From JBGPEQ01 sp035518775 (GTDB lineage Bacteria; Pseudomonadota; Alphaproteobacteria; Dongiales; Dongiaceae): DNA of 11,707 bases. Below the pieces are notes generated by a model. The model worked only from the letters and a program-made list of their open reading frames with translations. It was not told the DNA's origin and did no database searches. The position numbers were made by a program, and so were the translations under genes. The stretch's first letter is position 1; each line of letters begins with the position of its first letter. The DNA lies in assembly GCA_035518775.1 (NCBI GenBank), contig DATIXH010000353.1, forward strand, positions 1 to 11,707, read 5' to 3'. This document shows, piece after piece, positions 1-5,239 of the stretch.

Positions 1-319
1 GGGTCAGGCGCACGAGCGTCCCGTCCGCCCGCTCGATCAGGTCGATCTCGACCAGGCTCGAGCCCGGCGGCACCGTCTCGCTGCCGTCCCAGCCGAAGCT
101 GTAGGCCAGGCGATGCACGGGCACGACCTCGCGAAAGGTGCCGCGGGCGAAGCGCGCCCCCGTGACATTGACGAGATAGAGCCCGCCCGGCTGCGGCTCG
201 AGCTGCGCCTCCGTTCCCATCCAGCGCAGGATCTTCTCCGGATCGGTCAGCAGCGCGAACACCGCGGCGGGCGGCGCCGCGACGTGCGTCTCGCGGCGAA
301 CGACGAGGGACTCTTGCAT
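1..319 (-). CDS. SRPBCC (AHSA1-like) domain protein, 3' part missing
   Basis: The minus-strand frame starts at the ATG at 319 and stays open to the window edge, giving about 106 codons of an unfinished protein. It begins MQESLVVRRETHVAAPPAAV and continues with FALLTDPEKILRWMG, the typical opening of the START/Bet v 1-like SRPBCC fold as found in AHSA1-type proteins: a first beta strand, then 'aPpe.VF..ltdpe...rWm'. It goes on through GGLYLVNVTGARFARGTF and a Y-S-F-G-W-D-G-S segment where AHSA1 proteins carry a conserved W. These proteins are cytosolic with a hydrophobic cavity, and the ligand cannot be told from sequence. A GGAG-type ribosome site lies about 8 nt upstream of the ATG. The gene lies 31 nt after the stop of the beta-propeller gene on the same strand, so the two probably form one transcript. 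Family assignment is solid; the specific function is unknown. Confidence 0.85.
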   Translation of the reverse strand, partial: MQESLVVRRETHVAAPPAAVFALLTDPEKILRWMGTEAQLEPQPGGLYLVNVTGARFARGTFREVVPVHRLAYSFGWDGSETVPPGSSLVEIDLIERADGTLVRLT

Positions 320-350
320 CGGCCTGCTCCATGCAGTTGCGTCGCGTCGG

Positions 351-1019
351 TCAGGGCCGCTTGAACTTCTCGCGCGTCTCGGCGCCGCGTTTCGGTCGGC
401 GGATGGCCCTCACCTTCCCGCTGTTCCCACCGCCGCAGAAGAACCGGTCGCCGCCATCGGACTCGAGCCCCGACACGGCTGTGCCGGGCGGCATCTCGAG
501 CCGCTCGAGGACCTCGCCCGTTCGAGGATCGATTCGCCGTACGTCGCTCTCGTCGCCTTCCCAGGTGCCGTGCCAGAGCTCGCCGTCCACCCAGCTGACC
601 CCCGTGACGAAGCGGTTCGACTCGATGGTGCGCAGGATAGCCCCCGTCTGCGGATCGATCTGATGGATCTTCCGCGCCCGATACTGCCCGACCCAGAGCG
701 TCCCTTCGGCCCAGGCGAGTCCCGAGTCGGCGCCGCCGCCCGGCGCTGGAATGGTGGCGAGGACGCGGCCGGTCTCCGGATCGATCTTGTGGATGCGATC
801 CTCGGCGATCTGAAACAGGTGCCGGCCGTCGAACGCCGTTCCGGCATGTCCGGCGACGGCGAGCGAGCGCACGACCTTTCCGCTCGCCGGATCGAAGGCG
901 TTGATCTTGTCTCCGGACGCAAACCAGACGTGCCGGCCGTCATAGGTGACCCCACCCACATTGCCGACGCCCGAAAAGGGCCCGTACTCGCGGATGATTT
1001 CGGCTGCTGCTCGTTTCAT
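351..1019 (-). CDS. cytosolic beta-propeller protein (Vgb / PQQ-like repeat)
   Basis: This encodes 222 residues with no signal peptide or membrane segment. The sequence is built from a roughly 40-residue repeat whose most visible part is a D-P-x-[ST]-G-x-[VI]-[VL] turn: DPASGKVV near residue 43, DPETGRVL near 80, DPQTGAIL near 122 and DPRTGEVL near 164. Each turn is followed by a 'dG..LWvg' strand (VWFAS, LFQIA, LWVGQ, LWHGT). This pattern is that of streptogramin-lyase/glutamine-cyclotransferase-like and PQQ-type propellers. At this length it gives about five blades, fewer than virginiamycin B lyase (about 300 residues), so it need not have that activity. An AGGA site lies about 11 nt upstream of the ATG. 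It sits 94 nt downstream of the regulator gene and 31 nt upstream of the SRPBCC gene, suggesting an operon. The C-terminal tail is basic. It may be a scaffold or a small-molecule-binding protein; no enzyme function can be claimed. Confidence 0.8.
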   Translation of the reverse strand: MKRAAAEIIREYGPFSGVGNVGGVTYDGRHVWFASGDKINAFDPASGKVVRSLAVAGHAGTAFDGRHLFQIAEDRIHKIDPETGRVLATIPAPGGGADSGLAWAEGTLWVGQYRARKIHQIDPQTGAILRTIESNRFVTGVSWVDGELWHGTWEGDESDVRRIDPRTGEVLERLEMPPGTAVSGLESDGGDRFFCGGGNSGKVRAIRRPKRGAETREKFKRP

Positions 1020-1113
1020 GCGTCCATCCTAATCGCTCGACCGCGGCGCGGGGAGTAACAAAGTCGGCGCGAAATCCGCGGGCACGCAGAGCGTTGCACC
1101 CTGCGCGTCGGCT

Positions 1114-2334
1114 CTAGTCACCCGGCAGCGGCGCGGGGAGCAGTAAGGTCGTCGTGAAACCCGGCACCGGCGGGGTCATCCAGCGGCGCGCCCGCGCGCG
1201 GCCGAACGACTGTACCTTGCCCGCGGCCGCCAGGGAGTCGAGAGCCCGCTGCACGGTGCGCTGGCTGGCGCCGAGCGCCAGCGCCAGGGCCGAGCTCGAC
1301 CAGGACTCGCCGTCGGCCAGGAAGGCGAGCACCGCCGCATGCGCCTCTTCGACCGGTCGCGCCAGCACGACGACCTCGCGGGCGCGGCGCGGCACCAGCG
1401 CAAAGCCGCGCTTCGTCGCGCTCACGCCGGCCAGCGTCCGGACTGCCGCGCGCAGCCGTCCGACCTCGACCCGCAGCCGCGCGCGATGCGAGTCGTCGGC
1501 ATGCTTCGCCCGGAAGGCGCGCGCAAGCAGCGTGTCCCGCGGCGCGTCTGCGGGCCACGCTTCGCCGAGCGTGCGGGCGAGCGCGAACAACACCGGACGC
1601 CGGGCGAGCGAGACCACCGCGCCGGCATCGCGCACGACGTAGCGGCAGGCGTCCACGACCAGCGCCTTCGACTCCAGCACCGCTTCCACCTCCTCGAGCC
1701 GGAGGGGTCGATCCTCGCCGCGCGCAATCAGGCGTGCCGCGGGCGCGTTCAGCACGCGGACGGCGCTTTCGACCTCGGCCGTCAGCGCCGGGATGCCGGC
1801 GTGGCGTGCGGCGCTCTCGGCCCGCGCCAGCGCCGCGCGCGCCGTCTTTGTCCGCAGCCGCCGCATCGCGATCCCCGCAACCGCCAGCTCGTGGGCGGCC
1901 CTGAGCGCGGGCGGGAAGGGCGCAGGGTCGAGCGCGGCGACCCCGCGCTCGGCCTCGTCGAGGCGCCCGATCAGCAGCAGGCGCCGGACCTCGAGACAGC
2001 GCGCATGCGCGGCATTCACGCGGTCGCCATGCTCCTCGAGCGTCGCCCGCGCCGTATCGAGGGCCTTCGCCGGCCAGCCCAGGTCGCGCGAGACGAGCGC
2101 GATCTCGGCCTCGGCGACGACGCAGCGCGCGCGGGCCACGGCCTCCCGCGGACCGAAGGCGCGCGCCGCCCGCCGCAGGAGCGCCTTCGCCCGAGCGAGA
2201 TCGCCGAGTTGCGCCATCGCGACGCCCCGCAGCGCGAGCGCGGGCGCGTCGTCGCGCAGGGCCACCCGGTTCAGCGCGCCGAGGGGATCACCCGCGGCGA
2301 GCGCCTGCGCCGCAGCGGTGATCAGCGAGTCCAT
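1114..2334 (-). CDS. transcriptional regulator, TPR-like N-terminus plus two winged-helix domains
   Basis: The protein has 406 residues. Residues 1-195 are Ala/Leu/Arg-rich helices spaced like degenerate TPRs (for example ALALRGVAMAQLGDLARAKA at 32-51), probably for ligand or protein binding. Residues about 218-318 resemble an OmpR/PhoB-type winged helix: LVVDACRYVVRDAGAVVSLA strands, RRPVLFALARTLGEAW, then HRARLRVEVGRLRAAVRTLA and TKRGFALVP, matching 'd..rl.v.i.rLR.kl....i.t.rg.Gy.l'. Residues about 330-388 form a second HTH of the DeoR/MarR-like kind: SSSALALALGASQRTVQRALDSLAAAGKV with recognition helix S-Q-R-T-V-Q-R-A-L, then a wing. No receiver phosphorylation site or membrane segment is seen. 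It is divergent from the DUF899 gene and is first in a minus-strand run with the propeller and SRPBCC genes, so control of both sides is likely (inference). The ribosome site is weak (GCGGGA). The ligand is unknown. Confidence 0.78.
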   Translation of the reverse strand: MDSLITAAAQALAAGDPLGALNRVALRDDAPALALRGVAMAQLGDLARAKALLRRAARAFGPREAVARARCVVAEAEIALVSRDLGWPAKALDTARATLEEHGDRVNAAHARCLEVRRLLLIGRLDEAERGVAALDPAPFPPALRAAHELAVAGIAMRRLRTKTARAALARAESAARHAGIPALTAEVESAVRVLNAPAARLIARGEDRPLRLEEVEAVLESKALVVDACRYVVRDAGAVVSLARRPVLFALARTLGEAWPADAPRDTLLARAFRAKHADDSHRARLRVEVGRLRAAVRTLAGVSATKRGFALVPRRAREVVVLARPVEEAHAAVLAFLADGESWSSSALALALGASQRTVQRALDSLAAAGKVQSFGRARARRWMTPPVPGFTTTLLLPAPLPGD

Positions 2335-2450
2335 GGGAATCCCGCCACACTTGTAACTCCCGGCGTTCGACGTCCGGCATTAACTCATCAATCGACCGCC
2401 GCATTGAGAACGTAACGACCGGCGAAGGACTTTCAAAGGAGAGACAACCG
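2335..2450. promoter_or_regulatory. divergent intergenic region with a repeated GTAAC-N2-CCGGCG motif
   Basis: This 116-bp gap separates the divergent regulator and DUF899 genes, so both promoters must lie here. A 13-bp motif occurs twice in direct orientation: GTAACTCCCGGCG at 2353-2365 and GTAACGACCGGCG at 2412-2424, 11 of 13 positions identical and 59 bp apart. A looser inverted relative, GTTAATGCCGG on the minus strand, ends near 2384. These are candidate operators for the regulator. I could not identify convincing -35/-10 pairs. AAAGGAGA at 2435-2442 is the ribosome binding site of the DUF899 gene and fixes its start. Confidence 0.45.
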
Positions 2451-3218
2451 ATGACGAAGCACACCACCGGAACACGCAAGGAGTGGCTGGCCGCGCGGCT
2501 GGCGCTGCTCGAGGCCGAGAAGGAGCACACGCGGCGCAGCGACGAGCTGGCACAGCGGCGGCAGGAGCTGCCGTGGGTCCGGGTCGACAAGGCCTATCGA
2601 TTCGAGACCGACGAGGGCAATGTCTCGCTGGCGGATCTCTTCCGCGGCCGCTCGCAACTCCTCGTCTACCACTTCATGTTTGGGCCCGACTACAAGGCGG
2701 GCTGTCCGTCCTGCTCGGCGATCGCGGACGGGTTCGAGGGCTTCGCCGTCCACCTGGCGAACCACGACGTCGCGCTCTGGGCCGCGTCGCGGGCGCCCAT
2801 CGCCAAGCTGCAGGCCTACAAGAAGCGGATGGGGTGGACGTTCCCCTGGGCTTCGTCGCTCGGCGGCGACTTCAACTTCGACTTCAACGTCTCCATCACC
2901 GAGGAGCAGCAGCGCACGGGCGGCGTCGACTACAACTACCGGCGCGGCGGCCACCCCGTGATGGACGCGGCGCAGCTGCCGGAGCCCATCGCCCAGTTCG
3001 CGACGATGTGCGGAACCGACGCGGCCACCTACGTGCGCGACCGGCCGGGCCTGAGCGCGTTCGCCCGCGAGGACGGCGCCGTCTACCACACCTACTCCAC
3101 CTATGCGCGCGGGCTCGACGGCCTCTGGGGCATGTACCAATGGCTCGACCGCGCGCCTTTGGGCCGCAACGAGGAAGGAATCTGGTGGCGCCGCCACGAC
3201 GAATACGGCAAGCGCTGA
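2451..3218 (+). CDS. DUF899 family thioredoxin-like protein
   Basis: The protein has 255 residues, the usual length for DUF899. The N-terminus is a charged helical stretch (T-R-K-E-W-L-A-A-R through ELPWVRVDKAYRFETDEG), the hallmark opening of the family. A thioredoxin-like core follows: L-L-V-Y-H-F-M-F-G-P-D, then A-G-C-P-S-C-S-A with C85 and C88 in a CxxC arrangement, then FEGFAVHLANHDVALWAASR. The Trp/Tyr-rich C-terminal half includes SSLGGDFNFDFNVS (135-148), the HTYSTYARGLDG motif (213-224) and a final E-E-G-I-W-W-R-R-H-D-E-Y. The protein is predicted cytosolic, without signal peptide. DUF899 proteins resemble AhpC/TSA-type thioredoxin folds, but no reaction is established, and a redox role for the CxxC is inference. 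The start is fixed by AAAGGAGA at 2435-2442. A divergent winged-helix regulator lies 116 bp upstream, and a GNRA-loop hairpin lies about 60 nt after the stop. Confidence 0.9.
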   Translation: MTKHTTGTRKEWLAARLALLEAEKEHTRRSDELAQRRQELPWVRVDKAYRFETDEGNVSLADLFRGRSQLLVYHFMFGPDYKAGCPSCSAIADGFEGFAVHLANHDVALWAASRAPIAKLQAYKKRMGWTFPWASSLGGDFNFDFNVSITEEQQRTGGVDYNYRRGGHPVMDAAQLPEPIAQFATMCGTDAATYVRDRPGLSAFAREDGAVYHTYSTYARGLDGLWGMYQWLDRAPLGRNEEGIWWRRHDEYGKR

Positions 3219-3274
3219 GCCGCGACGTGAGTCGCGCTGCAGTGGAGCCCGCATGACGGAACAACCAACCTACC

Positions 3275-3310
3275 GTGTCATTCCGGCGAAAGCCGGGGGT
3301 GGATTCACGG
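3275..3310. repeat. palindromic repeat unit with perfect GAAA-loop hairpin
   Basis: The segment holds CCGGC (3283-3287), a GAAA tetraloop and GCCGG (3292-3296), a perfect 5-bp GC stem, inside the context TGTCATTC...GGATTCA. The outer ATTC and GGAT/GATTC parts are also near-palindromic. This closely resembles the 'TCATTCCCGCGAAAGCGGGAATCCA' intergenic repeat widespread in proteobacteria, related to the ATTCCC(N8)GGGAAT dRS3 type; that relationship is from memory. It lacks a T-run, so it is not a classical terminator, but it could protect the 3' end of the DUF899 transcript. It lies within the longest possible reading frame of the next gene, which argues for a later start there. Confidence 0.6.
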
Positions 3311-3382
3311 TTGAGGTGCAACACGTTGAGAGAGTGCATTGACAGGTCGCACGATGGGAATGTCAACCTAGAGATCGCACGC

Positions 3383-4174
3383 ATGATTTCCGAGCGCACG
3401 TCCCAGCGAGTTTTCCTCGGCATCGCGGCGCTGCTCTTCGCCGTCAGCGCGGCGGTGACGATCGCGTGGTGCGCGTCCATGTCGGCGACGGGCGCGATGC
3501 CGATGCCCGGCGGCTGGACGATGTCGATGGCGTGGATGCGGATGCCCGGACAGACTTGGCCCGGCGCCGCGGCGTCGTTCCTCGCCATGTGGATCGTCAT
3601 GATGGTGGCGATGATGCTGCCATCCCTGATGCCGATGCTCTGGCGCTACCGTCAGGCCGTCGGCAGGCCGGGCGGGATGCGCCTGGGTCGGCTGACTGCG
3701 CTGGTGGGCGTCGGCTATTTCTTGGTGTGGACACTGTTCGGAATGGCCGCCTATCCGCTGGGCGTCGCGCTTGCGGCTATTGCGATGCGGCAGCCGGCTC
3801 TGGCGCGCGCCGTTCCGATCGCAACCGGCGTAGTCGTCCTGATCGCCGGCGCGCTCCAGTTCAGCGCGTGGAAGGCCCGTACCCTAGCCTGTTGCCGGCA
3901 GGCCGCGGGGCGCGACCGAACGCTACCGGCGGACGCCGGCACGGCGTTGCGACACGGCGTGCGCCTGGGCCTCGACTGTGGCCCGTGCTGCGCCAATCTG
4001 ATGGCGATCCTCCTCGTGATCGGAGTCATGGACCTGGGCGCGATGGCGGCCGTCACGGCCGTCATCACCCTCGAACGTCTCGCGCGAAACGGCGAGCGCG
4101 CCGTGCGCATCATCGGAGCCGCCGCCATCGGAGCGGGCTTGATCCTGATCGCCCGCGCAGCCGGCCTCGGATGA
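3383..4174 (+). CDS. DUF2182 multi-pass membrane protein, predicted metal-binding
   Basis: From the chosen ATG it has 263 residues. Hydrophobic segments lie at about 10-30, 62-82, 104-132, 143-162, 203-226 and 242-260, giving roughly six membrane spans. Family hallmarks are the Met-rich M-W-I-V-M-M-V-A-M-M-L-P-S (69-81) at the second span and G-L-D-C-G-P-C-C-A-N-L-M (196-207), followed by GVMDLGAMAAV and an E-R motif (231-232), as in DUF2182 ('predicted metal-binding integral membrane protein'). The first extracytoplasmic loop (33-54) is unusually Met-rich, with seven Met. The frame could extend upstream to GTG 3275, but that stretch crosses the hairpin repeat and encodes a charged, non-membrane sequence, so ATG 3383 is preferred although its ribosome site is weak. 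The substrate is unknown. The DUF1326 partner often found beside DUF2182 genes is not here. Confidence 0.85.
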   Translation: MISERTSQRVFLGIAALLFAVSAAVTIAWCASMSATGAMPMPGGWTMSMAWMRMPGQTWPGAAASFLAMWIVMMVAMMLPSLMPMLWRYRQAVGRPGGMRLGRLTALVGVGYFLVWTLFGMAAYPLGVALAAIAMRQPALARAVPIATGVVVLIAGALQFSAWKARTLACCRQAAGRDRTLPADAGTALRHGVRLGLDCGPCCANLMAILLVIGVMDLGAMAAVTAVITLERLARNGERAVRIIGAAAIGAGLILIARAAGLG

Positions 4175-4357
4175 CGGTGCGTCCCATGCCCGTCGTCGCA
4201 AGCAACGGGGCCTCATTGACTCGTCGGGGTTCCGAGCGGCGACGGCCGGTCCGCCGCAGTTCCGGCGCCCGTCTTTGTCGCAGGGCCCGGGCAGGCGGGG
4301 AACGGTTGCGCCGGTGGTGCGTTTATATGCTGGACGCTGTCAACATCGGATCGCTGC

Positions 4358-4465
4358 ATGTCGCGCAATCCATCCGTGCCAATCGCGAGACTCGCCGCAG
4401 GCCTTCTGGATAGCCTCGGCGATGCCTACACGAGCTGGCAGGTCCACAGACGCCGCCGGCGCTAA
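4358..4465 (+). CDS. possible 35-residue basic miniprotein
   Basis: An ATG at 4358 opens 35 codons ending in TAA at 4463-4465. The predicted peptide has an amphipathic middle (I-A-R-L-A-A-G-L-L-D-S-L-G-D-A-Y) and ends in five arginines. The stop is immediately followed by a GTG in the frame of the next small ORF (4466), which would suit coupled translation. Against it, the ribosome site is weak and such short frames arise by chance in GC-rich DNA. An AT-rich TTTATATG at 4322-4329 just upstream is the only promoter-like sequence I see. I do not recognise the peptide. Confidence 0.28.
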   Translation: MSRNPSVPIARLAAGLLDSLGDAYTSWQVHRRRRR

Positions 4466-4474
4466 GTGATCAGC

Positions 4475-4660
4475 ATGCATTGGCATCCCATGAGCGGTTG
4501 TGCACATCCCAGCCTGAACGGGCGGAGCGGCACCTGCGCCGACTGCGGCGCGTCGGTCTGGTACTATGAGCCGCGCCCTCTTACGCCCGCGGAAACAGCG
4601 GTGCAGCGAGCCATCAAGGTCATGAGCCGCTGCTCCAGCATGGGTCTTCTGCCGCCGTGA
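4475..4660 (+). CDS. small putative zinc-binding protein
   Basis: The frame encodes 61 residues from ATG 4475 (64 if the GTG at 4466 is used). It begins MHWHPMSGCAHPSLNGRSGT and continues C-A-D-C-G-A-S-V-W-Y-Y. The C-x-H pair, about nine residues, then C-x2-C-G could form one four-ligand zinc site (counted from the GTG: C12, H14, C24, C27). After the CxxC comes a short strand (SVWYY) and a charged helix, as in mini zinc ribbons. The C-x2-C-G-x2-[VI]-W pattern recurs in the next gene (C-P-A-C-G-H-T-I-W), suggesting related or co-functioning proteins. No Shine-Dalgarno sequence is obvious, which lowers confidence. It lies 109 nt upstream of the second small gene on the same strand. It may bind zinc and a protein or nucleic-acid partner, but no function is known to me. 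Confidence 0.45.
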   Translation: MHWHPMSGCAHPSLNGRSGTCADCGASVWYYEPRPLTPAETAVQRAIKVMSRCSSMGLLPP

Positions 4661-4769
4661 ACTCGCGCACTGACGCACCGCCTGCCGGCATGTGGCTTTC
4701 CGAAACCTCCGCATTCCCGGCTCGTTCCTGCAGGGCGCGCGGGAGTTGTCCTCGTGAGGAATCGGGGCG

Positions 4770-4991
4770 ATGAATCTCGCAGCTATCGAGTGTCCGGCCT
4801 GCGGTCATACGATTTGGCTCTGCACGGGGTGTGGCGAACGGATCTACATGAGGTGCGCGAGCTGCGCCCAGACCATGATATTGCCGGTGCGTGATCGACC
4901 ACCGGTGACGTCGCCCGCTCTAGGCGACCTCATTCGCGATGCTGGAACAATCCAGCTGCCCGAACGGAGCGAACCTGCAAAATACCGCTAA
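4770..4991 (+). CDS. small zinc-ribbon protein with three CxxC pairs
   Basis: This encodes 73 residues. The first half carries three CxxC knuckles: C8-P-A-C11, C18-T-G-C21 and C29-A-S-C32, embedded as E-C-P-A-C-G-H-T-I-W-L-C-T-G-C-G-E-R and R-C-A-S-C-A-Q. The first two pairs are spaced as in a compact treble-clef or rubredoxin-like zinc ribbon, and the third pair could extend it. The second half is hydrophilic and probably disordered apart from a possible short helix (L-G-D-L-I-R-D-A). A GAGGA site at 4756-4760 sits 9 nt before the ATG and supports the start. There are no membrane segments, so it is probably cytosolic. Its role may be protein or nucleic-acid binding, or metal buffering. It is the better supported of the two neighbouring Cys-motif miniproteins. 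Confidence 0.62.
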   Translation: MNLAAIECPACGHTIWLCTGCGERIYMRCASCAQTMILPVRDRPPVTSPALGDLIRDAGTIQLPERSEPAKYR

Positions 4992-5097
4992 GGGTTTCCG
5001 TGGCTGCCTCATCGAACGCCGACGCGTGAAACGGCCACGCCGCGGGACGGAAAGAGACTGATCGGGGGCTGTGAATCGCTCTCCCGCCAGGGCGTGC

Positions 5098-5205
5098 ACT
5101 CATAAACTGCGATGTTGGCCGACGGTTGACTGATGTCTGCTTCGCCCCCAAGAGCGGCAAAATGGCAGACGCCTCGGGTACGTCGGAGTTGTGCCGGAAG
5201 CAGAC
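5098..5205. repeat. degenerate dispersed alphaproteobacterial-type intergenic repeat
   Basis: The 248-bp gap between the zinc-ribbon gene and the convergent regulator contains ACTCATAAAC (5098-5107) and then TGATGTCTGCTTCGCCCCCA (5131-5150). GTCTGC at 5135-5140 can pair with GCAGAC at 5165-5170 or 5200-5205. Translations such as 'TDVCFAPKSG' (plus strand) and 'ALGGEADIS' (minus strand) resemble the spurious peptides ('DVRFTPKSG', 'AFGGKADI') that a very common intergenic repeat produces in rhizobial genomes; this is recalled, not searched. I see no gene here. The ACTCATAAAC core occurs again inverted at 9450-9459. Confidence 0.5.
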
Positions 5206-5239
5206 CAACTGCCGGGCCAGACGGCGATGGCATCGACCA

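Noticed and set aside
1339..2415. Plus-strand 358-codon open frame
   Set aside because: It is antisense to the regulator gene; its translation is Arg/Gly/Pro-rich without motifs, and the minus-strand frame has clear winged-helix domains.
2433..3254. Minus-strand 273-codon open frame
   Set aside because: It is a shadow of the DUF899 gene, low in complexity and without a ribosome site.
3283..3296. Rho-independent terminator after the DUF899 gene
   Set aside because: The stem is perfect but only 5 bp, with no following T-run; it fits a dispersed repeat better.
3275..3382. GTG at 3275 as start of the DUF2182 gene
   Set aside because: The added 36 residues are encoded by the hairpin repeat and its flank and would place a charged stretch before the first membrane span.
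4306..4331. Sigma-70 promoter TTGCGC...TATGCT upstream of the small ORFs
   Set aside because: The spacing is only about 14 bp and both boxes are weak.
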